A stretch of 38,893 bases of DNA from an uncultured Clostridia bacterium (GTDB lineage Bacteria; Bacillota; Clostridia; Christensenellales; UBA1242). Numbering within the stretch: position 1 is the stretch's first letter; each line of letters starts with the position of its first letter. The position numbers and the translations under genes were made by a program. Below, piece by piece: positions 31,496-38,695 of the stretch. The notes beneath the pieces were generated by a model, which was given only the letters and a program-made list of their open reading frames with translations, was not told the DNA's origin and made no database searches. The DNA is taken from positions 1 to 38,893 of the forward strand of contig CALWPL010000010.1 in the NCBI GenBank assembly GCA_944383405.1. Direction: 5' to 3'.

Positions 31496-31523
31496 AAGAG
31501 AGTGCTAATTACACTCTCTTTTT
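31496..31523. terminator. Bidirectional terminator between late and early regions
   Basis: AAGAGAGTG (31496-31504) pairs perfectly with CACTCTCTT (31512-31520), loop CTAATTA. It is followed by T on the + strand (TTTTT) and, on the - strand, by ATTTTTT. It lies where rightward late genes and the leftward operon converge. Confidence 0.92.
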
Positions 31524-32190
31524 ATATTATGTTTTTGAGCATTTCTTTTAACTCACTATCACCAATAACTATATTATTAGTAACTTGCTGTGGTGTTTGC
31601 TCAACGCTTGTTTCTTTTCTACCTAATGCACTCTTTTGATAGAACATTCCTGTTAGTTTTTCAATTTTGCCTTTTAGACCTAATTGAGTGTATATGCTTG
31701 CCAAATAGTCTTCAATCATTGTGCATATTTCACGCATTTCTACACTGCTTGATGTTTTATAAGATAAAAAGGTTGCAGTTGAAATTCCCATAAGCCTACA
31801 AAAGTCTTCTCTTGTTGGAACATAGAACTCACCATTTTTATTTATCTCTATAACTATTTTCCTGTAATAATCAAAGCCTACTGCTATTTCATTAAAGTTA
31901 TACGTCATCATAGTTCCATTTGAGTTTATTATTGGTTTAAAGGCGTGTTCACATAATTCCATGAGTTTTTCATCACTATCTATTACTTCGCCATTAACAA
32001 CTCTAACATTGAACTCTTTACATTGATTTGCTAATTGAGTTGCCCTTTTCTTGAACTCTCTTGGTAGTTGTTTCTTTGCTTTATCTAATATCTCTCTTTG
32101 TAAGTTCAAACCATCAACAATTAGTTGGTTTGTTTGCTCTCTTGATATTACAGGTATATCATTATCTTTAAATTCTAAATTGTCACTCAT
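31522..32190 (-). CDS. HTH-containing DNA-binding protein
   Basis: A 222-residue protein, last of the leftward operon and ending at the bidirectional terminator. Residues 125-150 form a helix-turn-helix (PTREDFCRLMGISTATFLSY). The following KGKIEKLTGMFYQKSALGRKE is like a segment of phage small-terminase-like and packaging HTH proteins. The N-terminal 70 residues are charged helices. The genome already has a clear P27 terminase subunit, so this is more likely a regulator or replication accessory protein. It overlaps the zinc-finger gene by eight bases. Confidence 0.65.
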   Translation of the reverse strand: MSDNLEFKDNDIPVISREQTNQLIVDGLNLQREILDKAKKQLPREFKKRATQLANQCKEFNVRVVNGEVIDSDEKLMELCEHAFKPIINSNGTMMTYNFNEIAVGFDYYRKIVIEINKNGEFYVPTREDFCRLMGISTATFLSYKTSSSVEMREICTMIEDYLASIYTQLGLKGKIEKLTGMFYQKSALGRKETSVEQTPQQVTNNIVIGDSELKEMLKNII

Positions 32191-32887
32191 ATAACTTTAT
32201 TGTTATTTCCCCCTTTAAAATAAGTCTAGTTAGTTTATCTTCGCTTTTCTTTTTGTCGTCTTTACTAAAACAAGAATAGTCTATTTTATGCAATAGTTCA
32301 GCATTATTGAAACTTTCTTTTATTTCCTGACATGATAATATGTTTATCATGGTGTCAACAATATCTCTCAGTTTTAGGTAATCAAATAACTCTTGAAGTT
32401 TTGCAGAATAAGAATATAATGTCTTTTGCATTTCAGACCACTCATCTAGTTTTTGTGGTTCTAGATATTCAATTAATATGTCTAAAATTTTTTCTTGCTC
32501 TATTAATTTTTGAAAAATTACTTTTTTTTCGTTTTCAAATTTTTCATGGTTTCTCTTATCTATTTGCCGTTGTAGTTTCCTTAATTCAATTTGCTCTAGT
32601 GTTTCTTTGCTTGGGTTTAATAAGTTGTCTAACTTAAAATCACTACATATTTTTTTAATTGCTTCCTTAAATGAAATTCCATACATTTTTTTTACTAACT
32701 GAACAATGTTCCCACCAGTGCCACAACTAAAACAATGCCATATACCATTCTTAACAGATATATTATGATTACTTTCTTGTGGGTTAAAGGGGCATTTATA
32801 CCTACCATTCCTACCCTTTGTGCCTAAATAATAATCATACATATCTAAAACTTGTGATAGGTTTATTAATTCATCAATATCAATCAT
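32183..32887 (-). CDS. DnaG-type CHC2 zinc-finger primase fragment protein
   Basis: The ATG behind CAGGAGAAATAACC (inside the end of the XRE gene) is preferred over an in-frame start 21 bases upstream. Residues 25-80 match the DnaG zinc-binding domain: C32, H41, C52, C55 with the WHCFSCGTGGNIVQLV signature and AIKKICSDF helix. The remaining 150 residues are charged helices, and no TOPRIM catalytic domain is present. It could recognise priming sites while another protein supplies catalysis. In phages such zinc-only proteins accompany DnaB-like helicases, present here at 33394-34404. Confidence 0.82.
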   Translation of the reverse strand: MIDIDELINLSQVLDMYDYYLGTKGRNGRYKCPFNPQESNHNISVKNGIWHCFSCGTGGNIVQLVKKMYGISFKEAIKKICSDFKLDNLLNPSKETLEQIELRKLQRQIDKRNHEKFENEKKVIFQKLIEQEKILDILIEYLEPQKLDEWSEMQKTLYSYSAKLQELFDYLKLRDIVDTMINILSCQEIKESFNNAELLHKIDYSCFSKDDKKKSEDKLTRLILKGEITIKLYE

Positions 32888-32889
32888 GG

Positions 32890-33099
32890 TTATTTCTCCT
32901 GTAAACATGAATATTTTATTGGTAAGTAATCAATATAGTTAACACCTAAAACATTACATAGTCTTTTTATAGTGCCTATCGTTGGTGTTACATCTTTTTT
33001 TATAATAGAGTAAATTGTTTGTCTTGAAACATTACTCGCCTTAGATAAATCAGTAATTCGTATATCTGTATTTTCTATTAGTTTGCTTAAATCTCTCAT
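32890..33099 (-). CDS. XRE-family (Cro/CI-type) regulator
   Basis: A 69-residue single-domain helix-turn-helix protein: ITDLSKASNVSRQTIYSIIK (residues 14-33) with a classical recognition helix, then TPTIGTIKRLCNVLGVNYID. Its length is that of Cro-like repressors. It is preceded by AGAGGTTAAT and by a 130-nt leader with a terminator-like hairpin. It is the first gene of the leftward replication operon. No second repressor with a peptidase domain is seen, so the lysis/lysogeny circuit is incomplete or unconventional. Confidence 0.88.
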   Translation of the reverse strand: MRDLSKLIENTDIRITDLSKASNVSRQTIYSIIKKDVTPTIGTIKRLCNVLGVNYIDYLPIKYSCLQEK

Positions 33100-33109
33100 A
33101 TTAACCTCT

Positions 33110-33182
33110 AAAAAAAATTAGGGAACATATAAATTTACAGGAATGAGGAAAATGAAAACAAACCCCACGCTTATATGTCCCC
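33110..33182 (-). terminator. Attenuator-like terminator in the XRE leader
   Basis: On the - strand GGGGACATATAA (33182-33171) pairs with TTATATGTTCCC (33132-33121), 12 bp with one G-U pair, around a 38-nt loop. TAA and eight T (33117-33110) follow. It lies between the promoter at 33238-33265 and the XRE start, so it can stop transcription before the repressor gene. Confidence 0.65.
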
Positions 33183-33237
33183 ACTAGGAAGTAGAAAGAT
33201 AGAAGTAATGGGTAGCCAAAACTTCTACCATTTTTAT

Positions 33238-33265
33238 TTTATACTAATACTTTTAAAAATGTCAA
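33238..33265 (-). promoter_or_regulatory. Promoter of the XRE/zinc-finger operon
   Basis: On the - strand TTGACA (33265-33260), 16-bp spacer, then TATAAA (33243-33238). Transcription would start near 33230 and run through a structured leader into the XRE gene at 33099. AGAAGT/ACTTCT and GGTAG/CTACC inverted repeats follow the start. Confidence 0.75.
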
Positions 33266-33271
33266 GCGTTT

Positions 33272-33370
33272 TTACATGGTGGTTGGGAGTTTCAAAAAAT
33301 AAAAAGTTACACATAGTGCTACCCAAAGTAAAAACAAGCCTACATAACATAAAATATGCTTTTTTGACAT
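33272..33370 (-). CDS. 32-residue single-span membrane microprotein
   Basis: ATG at 33370 is preceded by AAAAGGAGGGTAAAACTG. The product begins MSKKHILCYVGLFLLWVALC and continues with VTFYFLKLPTTM. It is a basic N-terminus followed by one hydrophobic helix of about 20 residues. It lies between the helicase stop and the XRE promoter, on the same strand. Strong ribosome site and clean topology support a real gene despite the length. It could be a small toxin-like or membrane regulator; no homologue is recalled. Confidence 0.6.
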   Translation of the reverse strand: MSKKHILCYVGLFLLWVALCVTFYFLKLPTTM

Positions 33371-33393
33371 CAGTTTTACCCTCCTTTTAAAAA

Positions 33394-34404
33394 TTAAAAT
33401 GGCAAGTCAAAGAGTTCTGCATCTATCTCTTCAATTTGATTTTGTATTTGTTGCTCTTCAGGTATGTTCATTATTGGGGCATCAGGTTCTTCTTTGTTAA
33501 TATCTATTTTCTTGCATTCATAGTATGAGTTTGTCTGTTTTGAAAATCCCACAGTAAACATACCTAGTTTTCTACCTTTTGTTTTTTGAACCACTATAAG
33601 CCCATCAGCAGTGTTTAAATCATAGTTGTTAATCTCTACAAGTTTTGCCAAGTTTTTATATGCTGTGCTAGTCTTATCCATTGTGTCAGTTCTTACAATA
33701 CAAATAACATTTTTGGCACAATTTGCGACTGCACTTGACCCCTTTATGTCGTCAATACTTGGGAGCAATACATCTCTGTCAGTTTTTCTAGTATGTGCAA
33801 CTAAAATAATGTGCATATTATATTTAACTGCATAATTTCTTAATGCAATGGCTATGTCTTTGAAGTTTTTATTTTCGTTGTCCCCTTCATACTCCAAGTT
33901 CTCAAGGTTATCTATAAGACCAATTTGACAGCCATTATTCCGTGCCTTGTCTAATGCTAAAATTATATTATCTATATTGGGTGAAATCATAATGTTATAT
34001 AAATACAACTTCCCCTTAAAGAATTCTTGTGCCTCCTTAAACTTTTCTTCTGTTAATGAGTATTCCCAGATTGGCGTTCCTTTGCCATTGACTACATATT
34101 GCCTTGACACATAGTTATTTTTATCATAAGGCGTAAATTGTTTATATAATCTTATTACGGCATCTTCTGCGTCATCTTCCCCGAAATCTGCAAAACACTT
34201 AAAACCTTGCTTTATGCATTCACAAAGTATTTGGCTACTAAGTGAACTCTTACCCTCATTGGTTCTTGATTGTATTACTGTTATTCTATCAAGAATACCG
34301 CCAAGAGTTAAAAAATTTAATTGGTTAAAAGGGAATAAAAATCTTGGTCGCATTTCACCATTATAATCTATTGACCCTGCATCAACAATTAGGTCTTGTT
34401 GCAT
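33394..34404 (-). CDS. DnaB-like replicative helicase (RecA fold)
   Basis: A 336-residue protein with only the RecA-type C-terminal domain of DnaB. Walker A is SRTNEGKSS at 46-54, Walker B IGLIDNLEN at 161-169, and HIILVAHTRKTDR at 198-210 holds the sensor and DNA-binding loop. The KGSSAVANCAKNVICIVR stretch near 225 and a terminal acidic tail are typical of phage helicases. The usual DnaB N-terminal domain is absent. It should unwind the fork together with the zinc-finger protein. It is preceded by AAGGAGAACTA. Confidence 0.88.
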   Translation of the reverse strand: MQQDLIVDAGSIDYNGEMRPRFLFPFNQLNFLTLGGILDRITVIQSRTNEGKSSLSSQILCECIKQGFKCFADFGEDDAEDAVIRLYKQFTPYDKNNYVSRQYVVNGKGTPIWEYSLTEEKFKEAQEFFKGKLYLYNIMISPNIDNIILALDKARNNGCQIGLIDNLENLEYEGDNENKNFKDIAIALRNYAVKYNMHIILVAHTRKTDRDVLLPSIDDIKGSSAVANCAKNVICIVRTDTMDKTSTAYKNLAKLVEINNYDLNTADGLIVVQKTKGRKLGMFTVGFSKQTNSYYECKKIDINKEEPDAPIMNIPEEQQIQNQIEEIDAELFDLPF

Positions 34405-34406
34405 AG

Positions 34407-34721
34407 TTAGTTCTCCTTAGACTGTTTTTGATAATATTCTTTATAGTATTTGCGTTTTTCTTCCTCTGTTAATTTACTAAAAGGTTTATTATATTTTTGT
34501 CTAAATTCACTTTTTATCCAATGCTCGCCATTATATTGGCTTTTTTCTCTATTATAAAGTGTTTGCTTTATTTGTCTTCGTTTTTGGTTTAAAGCACTAA
34601 TTTCTTTGGTTAAGGCTTGCCTTTTTTTTCTCAGTTCTGTCATTTGTAGTGTCTTTTCAGCCAACACTTCTCTTAATTCATTGGTTTCCAAGTTGCAATA
34701 ATATTCATTCTTTTTACGCAT
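34407..34721 (-). CDS. Charged coiled-coil protein (104 aa)
   Basis: A 104-residue, very basic helical protein: a long coil (LREVLAEKTLQMTELRKKRQ and following) then YNGEHWIKSEFRQKYNKPFSKLTEEEKRKYY. Its end is two bases before the helicase start, so co-translation is likely. The ribosome site is GGGGGGAGAA. It may load or anchor the helicase; inferred from adjacency only. No known family. Confidence 0.65.
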   Translation of the reverse strand: MRKKNEYYCNLETNELREVLAEKTLQMTELRKKRQALTKEISALNQKRRQIKQTLYNREKSQYNGEHWIKSEFRQKYNKPFSKLTEEEKRKYYKEYYQKQSKEN

Positions 34722-34803
34722 TTCTCCCCCCTTTGTTAAAATAAAAACATACTTGTTTGCCAGATAAATTTTGATATGCTACTAATTCTTTTAAACTTTT
34801 CAT
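34714..34803 (-). CDS. 29-residue ORF overlapping both neighbours
   Basis: ATG at 34803 overlaps the preceding stop (ATGA), with AAAGGAGAAGAA as ribosome site inside the previous gene. The frame ends with TAA eight bases into the next gene. The product MKSLKELVAYQNLSGKQVCF and nine more residues has no membrane segment. Position and ribosome site argue for translation, perhaps coupling the flanking genes. Confidence 0.45.
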   Translation of the reverse strand: MKSLKELVAYQNLSGKQVCFYFNKGGRNA

Positions 34804-35063
34804 TTCTTCTCCTTTACTACAAGACCATCTTTGATTAGGTTGAACAATATTGTTAATTCAATGTTCAAATATGCACACACATTGCCTTTAATTGTATATG
34901 CTATTTGCACTTCATAATCATAAGCACTTACTCCAAGTGTTATTTGTTCCTCTGCTTCATTTCTTAAAGTTAATGAATACCAAAATTCACTTTCTTTCAC
35001 AAACCCATAACTTTCAAGTTCTTCCAGTTTGTGTTCTGCTGTGTTAAATACTAATCGTTCCAT
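34800..35063 (-). CDS. Early hypothetical protein, GF...LIKDGLV family member 1
   Basis: An 87-residue protein, ribosome site AAAAGGAGTAAACA. It has an N-terminal helix ending in ELESYGF, a central beta sheet (FWYSLTLRNEAEEQITLGVS) and a C-terminal helix with LFNLIKDGLVVKEKK. The same plan appears in the proteins at 35110-35385 and 38062-38301, which indicates a small paralogous family of early proteins. Related short proteins of the DUF type occur in many Firmicutes phages without function. Confidence 0.65.
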   Translation of the reverse strand: MERLVFNTAEHKLEELESYGFVKESEFWYSLTLRNEAEEQITLGVSAYDYEVQIAYTIKGNVCAYLNIELTILFNLIKDGLVVKEKK

Positions 35064-35109
35064 TGTTTACTCCTTTTCAAACCTTTTCTACTTGTATTAT
35101 TTCCATACT

Positions 35110-35385
35110 CTACTCCCACCTAACCAAGTTTTTGTCTATAAGGTCTTGAATAAAACCTTTATTTATCCCATCAAATTCTTCAAGATAAAAAGCATAACAT
35201 CTATATTGAGTTATAATATTATTTTTAATTTGAATTACATCTATACAATTTTCACATTCATATCTCATACCAATTCTTTTATAAATTGGTTCTTTTAATT
35301 TCTTTCCTGTTACATAATCATAATCAAATTTCTCAAACCCACACTCAATCAAATCTTGCTCTGTTCCTGTGAATATCGCTTTCAT
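35110..35385 (-). CDS. Early hypothetical protein, GF...LIxxxLV family member 2
   Basis: The start is ATG 35385 (MKAIFTGTEQDLIECGFEKF) behind AGGAGAGCAACA; it overlaps the upstream stop by four bases. A longer in-frame form from 35442 would overlap most of the upstream gene. The 91-residue protein has the family plan: DLIECGF at the front, a beta centre and FIQDLIDKNLVRWE at the end. It has two Cys (ECENC). Function is unknown. Confidence 0.65.
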   Translation of the reverse strand: MKAIFTGTEQDLIECGFEKFDYDYVTGKKLKEPIYKRIGMRYECENCIDVIQIKNNIITQYRCYAFYLEEFDGINKGFIQDLIDKNLVRWE

Positions 35386-35567
35386 TGTTGCTCTCCTAAA
35401 AGTCTTATTAAATATTCTTTTAATGCCCCTAATACTTCGCAAGCATCATCTAAATATTTTACAATAAAACCAAACTCATATTCATCAACATCAATATCTT
35501 GTTCTTGCCATTTATATAACTTTTTTCTTATATCGCTAATTTCTTCTATAAGTTCTTCCTTACTCAT
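35382..35567 (-). CDS. Small acidic helical early protein (61 aa)
   Basis: ATG 35567 with AGGAGGGGAGTG upstream; a GTG three bases earlier is in frame but less likely. The acidic 61-residue product is two or three helices (EELIEEISDIRKKLYKWQ and EVLGALKEYLIRLLGE). It overlaps both neighbours. No motif is recognised. It belongs to the compact leftward early operon. Confidence 0.65.
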   Translation of the reverse strand: MSKEELIEEISDIRKKLYKWQEQDIDVDEYEFGFIVKYLDDACEVLGALKEYLIRLLGEQQ

Positions 35568-36123
35568 CACTCCCCTCCTTTTTTGCTTTTTCTAATAGGT
35601 ATCCTAAAAGTTCTTCTACACCAATGCTATAAGTTTCAATGCCATTATATTCTTTCCATTCTTCTACGGCACTATCCCAATCTGTTGTATCTTCTATACA
35701 ATCACAACATCCACTAATAATAATTTGGCACGCCAACTCGCAAGCCCTTTTCCAAGCGTCTCGGTCTTTTGATATACTTTGAGTAACTATGTTTTGTTTT
35801 TCTATTACTTTTTTTAGATATTCATTTTCTGCTTCTAAATCAATCTTGTCTATATAATAAGCAATTTTCTTGTCAAGTTCTTCTACATTTTTAATATTAT
35901 ATTTTTTATACAATTTTTGTAATTGTTTTAATTGAAATTTAGTTTCACTTGACAAACAAAATAACATAATATCTAATTGGTCTAAATCTTCAACATTATA
36001 CTTTTCCATAATATTCTCATATTGCCACAATCTTTTAATTGCTGTGCTTTCGTTTACTGACATATTATCTTCTAGTTGATTTTTTAGTATTGGTTTGTCT
36101 TTTTTAGTCAATCTCTCTGCCAT
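35560..36123 (-). CDS. Early helical protein with Cys pair (187 aa)
   Basis: A 187-residue acidic, mostly helical protein. Residues 60-125 form coiled-coil segments (FQLKQLQKLYKKYNIKNVEE; AENEYLKKVIEKQ). CQIISGCCDC-type Cys residues lie near 138-146, followed by a Trp/Glu-rich end. It overlaps the next gene by eight bases. No enzymatic motif is seen. A DNA-binding or scaffold role would be guesswork. Confidence 0.65.
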   Translation of the reverse strand: MAERLTKKDKPILKNQLEDNMSVNESTAIKRLWQYENIMEKYNVEDLDQLDIMLFCLSSETKFQLKQLQKLYKKYNIKNVEELDKKIAYYIDKIDLEAENEYLKKVIEKQNIVTQSISKDRDAWKRACELACQIIISGCCDCIEDTTDWDSAVEEWKEYNGIETYSIGVEELLGYLLEKAKKEGSDE

Positions 36124-36124
36124 A

Positions 36125-36625
36125 TTAGTCTCCTTTTAACTCTTTTATTTGATTGTCTATATATTCGACTACATCAACAACGCTATTAAATTTCCATTCA
36201 GTCATCATTTTCACTTTTTCAAGTTCCTGAATTGCGAGTTGCATTCCAAATGATACTTCTTTTTGTGCCTTTTTATATTTGCCCATAATTAACTCTGTTG
36301 TGAGTTTGCCATTCTCATTGTCTAAAATAGTATATTGTTGTTTTAGTTTCTCAATCTCTTTGTCTTTTTCTTCTATAACAATATCTTTATCTTTGATTTT
36401 ATTTTTTAATTCAACAATAAGATTTTTTAAATGCACCCTGCTACCAATAATAGTTAAATCTTTATCTCCAAGTATGTCTGCAATTAACTTTTCTTCTTCT
36501 TGATAGCATTTTAAGAGTTTATCTTTCTCTTCTAGTTGTTGTTTGAGTTCGTTTATAGTTTGTCTATATTTCAATCTTTCGTTTTTGTTTATTATTTTAA
36601 ATTCGTTTGGATTTTCTTTACTCAT
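36125..36625 (-). CDS. Long coiled-coil early protein (166 aa)
   Basis: A 166-residue protein, nearly all coiled coil: TINELKQQLEEKDKLLKCY (about 23-41), LIVELKNKIKDKDIVIEEKD (about 67-86) and EIEKLKQQYTILDNENGKL. It ends with VDVVEYIDNQIKELKGD. The start overlaps the previous gene by eight bases. Similar Lys/Glu coils are common in early operons of Firmicutes phages; function unknown. Confidence 0.65.
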   Translation of the reverse strand: MSKENPNEFKIINKNERLKYRQTINELKQQLEEKDKLLKCYQEEEKLIADILGDKDLTIIGSRVHLKNLIVELKNKIKDKDIVIEEKDKEIEKLKQQYTILDNENGKLTTELIMGKYKKAQKEVSFGMQLAIQELEKVKMMTEWKFNSVVDVVEYIDNQIKELKGD

Positions 36626-36962
36626 TCCCTTGTATCTCCTTTAATTTGGCTTGTGCTTCTTCCAAAGTTTTAAACATCATTTCTGGTTTAACATAATACC
36701 ATTCTTCTGTGTCATTGTATGGTTGAGTTAAGCATAAATCATCTTTGACTTGTGCTATAAATCTGTGAAAATGATAACTACCAAACATTATAACAACACA
36801 TTCTTCATCAAATTTAAATCGTGGCACAATCGCCTTTTCTTTAAGTTCTGCAAGTTCTTGTTCTAGTTCGGCAATTCGTTTGCCTTTTTCTTCTAATAAT
36901 TCTAATGCTTCAATATAAGTTGGATATCTTTCAACAAATTTTTCTAAATCTTTTCCTTCCAT
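36618..36962 (-). CDS. Early hypothetical protein with Leu-zipper-like helix
   Basis: The start is ATG 36962 (MEGKDLEKFVERYP) behind AAAAGGAGAATTT; a longer in-frame form from 36980 overlaps the recombinase stop. The 114-residue product begins with a coiled coil (LEEKGKRIAELEQELAELKE) and ends in a small beta domain (VVIMFGSYHFHRFIAQVKDD, WYYVKPEMMFKTLEEAQAKL). No family is recognised. Confidence 0.65.
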   Translation of the reverse strand: MEGKDLEKFVERYPTYIEALELLEEKGKRIAELEQELAELKEKAIVPRFKFDEECVVIMFGSYHFHRFIAQVKDDLCLTQPYNDTEEWYYVKPEMMFKTLEEAQAKLKEIQGNE

Positions 36963-36973
36963 AAATTCTCCTT

Positions 36974-37837
36974 TTACCAAGTTACTACTTGATTAACTAT
37001 TTCTTGTTGTTCTTTCGCTGTATATTTCAAATAAATTCTTGTTGTGTCAATATTGCTATGTCCTAATAAATCAGCGAGCAGTGCAATGTTTTGATACTTT
37101 TTAATAAAGTTTTTTGCAAAGAAGTGCCTGAATGCGTGTGGGTGAAACAGTCCTTTCTTAAACTCACATTCATTCTCTGCAAAATTAGTCATAGTTCTTT
37201 GTATAGGTCTTAATTGTTTCCAATCAAGTTGTTTCCCGCTCCACGAAGAAGAAATCACATAATCAGTCTTGTTTTTCAAATCGTGTTTATCCAATATATC
37301 CAAGATTTCTTTTTGTGTATTTGGTGTAAAATAACACCTTCGCTGTTTCCCACCTTTACCAGTAAAATCAATAAAACCTATTTCAATATGTTCTCGCCTA
37401 ATCTTTAATGTTTCGTGGATACGCATACCTGTTGTTGCCATAATCTTTGATATGATATATAATTTATCTTTATTTCGTAATTTCGCCTTATTCATAAAAA
37501 ACAAATAATCTTCAAGTGTAAATATATCTTCTAAAAATGACACTTTTTTTACAACAGTGGTCTTTCCAAGTAAATCATCTAGTTTTATAGAATATTTATT
37601 TTCTAAAAAGTGTATATAGACATTCATTGATAGAGTATATGAATTGATTGTTTGTGCTTTTTTATTATCGTTTATCCATTCAAAAAATTCGTTTATTGTT
37701 TCTTCATTCAAAGTATGATAGTTTTTAAAAAAACTTCTTACTACCTGCACATATCCGTGAATTGTTCTTTCGTTGCACTTCCTAATATCTTTTAAATAGT
37801 CAATAAACTCATTTTCAAAGTATTCAAAATCTTCCAT
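36974..37837 (-). CDS. int: Tyrosine recombinase / integrase
   Basis: A 287-residue recombinase. The N-terminal core-binding domain (residues 5-90) is of the SAM-like Phage_int_SAM type. Catalytic residues are R139 (ATTGMRIHETL), K164 (GKGGKQRR), H234 and R237 (HPHAFRH), H260 (LLGHSNIDTT) and Y269 (RIYLKYT), a complete set. Size and sequence are close to XerC/XerD. It sits inside the early operon rather than next to an attachment site, and I found no clear attP nearby. It may integrate the phage or resolve multimers of a plasmid-like prophage. Confidence 0.92.
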   Translation of the reverse strand: MEDFEYFENEFIDYLKDIRKCNERTIHGYVQVVRSFFKNYHTLNEETINEFFEWINDNKKAQTINSYTLSMNVYIHFLENKYSIKLDDLLGKTTVVKKVSFLEDIFTLEDYLFFMNKAKLRNKDKLYIISKIMATTGMRIHETLKIRREHIEIGFIDFTGKGGKQRRCYFTPNTQKEILDILDKHDLKNKTDYVISSSWSGKQLDWKQLRPIQRTMTNFAENECEFKKGLFHPHAFRHFFAKNFIKKYQNIALLADLLGHSNIDTTRIYLKYTAKEQQEIVNQVVTW

Positions 37838-37838
37838 A

Positions 37839-38069
37839 CTACTCTCCTACAACTTTAATTTCGACTTTTACTGGCTTGCAGTTGTGTAAGTTTTGGTTTT
37901 TAATTATTTGCATTGCCACATCTTTTGATTTATACAAACTAATATTTTTGTCATAAAACTGTGTCCATTCATCAATGCCATAAAAATCACTAAAATAACT
38001 GTCTTGACAATCAAAATAAAGACTACCATCATCTCTCTGAATAACCCAACATTGTTCGACTTTATTCAT
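37839..38069 (-). CDS. Early hypothetical protein (76 aa)
   Basis: ATG 38069 (MNKVEQCWVIQRDDGSLYFD) behind GGTGGTGGAAG; it overlaps the upstream stop by eight bases. The 76-residue product has a beta N-terminus, an aromatic centre (DSYFSDFYGIDEWTQFYD) and a basic strand at the end. Its stop lies one base before the recombinase start, so the two are translationally coupled. Function is unknown. Confidence 0.65.
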   Translation of the reverse strand: MNKVEQCWVIQRDDGSLYFDCQDSYFSDFYGIDEWTQFYDKNISLYKSKDVAMQIIKNQNLHNCKPVKVEIKVVGE

Positions 38070-38301
38070 CTTCCACCACCTTTTCAACCATATCGGCTTT
38101 GATTAAGTCATAGATTAAATCAAATGTAGGTTTTGTTGGAACATTAAAATGTAAAAACCCATTTTTATCTACTAAAATTTTATAGATTGAATATCCTACT
38201 TTGCAAATATGCGTATATTTTTTATTTCTATAAAAATTACCAACATCTTCAAACCCAAACTTTTCAAGGTCTTTCATTCTGTCCGATTTAATCTTTAACA
38301 T
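38062..38301 (-). CDS. Early hypothetical protein, GF...LIKxxMV family member 3
   Basis: ATG 38301 (MLKIKSDRMKDLEKFGFEDV) behind GGAGGGAGAAG, overlapping the previous stop. The 79-residue protein repeats the plan of the products at 34800 and 35110: a short helix ending LEKFGF, a beta centre (VGYSIYKILVDKNGFLHF) and a final helix with LIYDLIKADMVEKV. Three copies spread through one operon suggest duplications and a conserved fold. Function is unknown. Confidence 0.65.
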   Translation of the reverse strand: MLKIKSDRMKDLEKFGFEDVGNFYRNKKYTHICKVGYSIYKILVDKNGFLHFNVPTKPTFDLIYDLIKADMVEKVVEDE

Positions 38302-38695
38302 CTTCTCCCTCCAACTCTTGCATTTGCTGTAAAATAAAGTTTTCAACAGCAACATAGTTTTTAAAAACAGGAAAGCCCGATTCAAGATATTCTTTGCTAT
38401 CTATATCAATTTGTCTTTTTAAAATCTCTTTCAACTCATTCCACATTGCTTTTTGCTGGTCGAGTTGGGACTGTAGATGTTCTATCTTTTTATCTTTATT
38501 CCCATCCCAATTATTTGTTTCTACTATTTCTTTTATTGTATCTAAAAATAAATCTCTTTCACTGACTTCATCAATAATATCAGTTTTAGGACAATACCAA
38601 ACTTCGCCGTTACTTTCTTTTATAAACGCAGTATTGTCTTTTATATATAACAAATCTCCTTGATGTCCATCTATCGTTTTTACAATTTTACTCAT
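38288..38695 (-). CDS. Early hypothetical protein (135 aa)
   Basis: ATG 38695 (MSKIVKTIDGHQGDLLYIKD) with AAAGGAGTTTGAAA upstream. The N-terminal 45 residues are strand-rich (GDLLYIKDNTAFIKESNGEVWY). A charged coiled coil follows (KIEHLQSQLDQQKAMWNELK), then a C-terminal helix. It overlaps the upstream partial gene by eight bases. It contains no known catalytic motif. Confidence 0.65.
   Translation of the reverse strand: MSKIVKTIDGHQGDLLYIKDNTAFIKESNGEVWYCPKTDIIDEVSERDLFLDTIKEIVETNNWDGNKDKKIEHLQSQLDQQKAMWNELKEILKRQIDIDSKEYLESGFPVFKNYVAVENFILQQMQELEGEDVKD

Noticed and set aside
31427..31639. Long -1 frame product from the 11-codon ORF with hydrophobic segments
   Set aside because: It would cross a strong terminator and then run antisense to the real gene at 31522-32190. 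Its hydrophobic segments are probably a shadow of that gene's codons.
33175..33390. Rightward 71-residue frame
   Set aside because: It has no ribosome site and lies antisense to the promoter, the leader hairpin and the 32-residue membrane ORF, all of which are better supported.
35077..35106. Nine-codon ORF MEIIQVEKV between two early genes
   Set aside because: A GGGAG lies upstream, but nine codons in a 46-bp gap can arise by chance and there is no other support.
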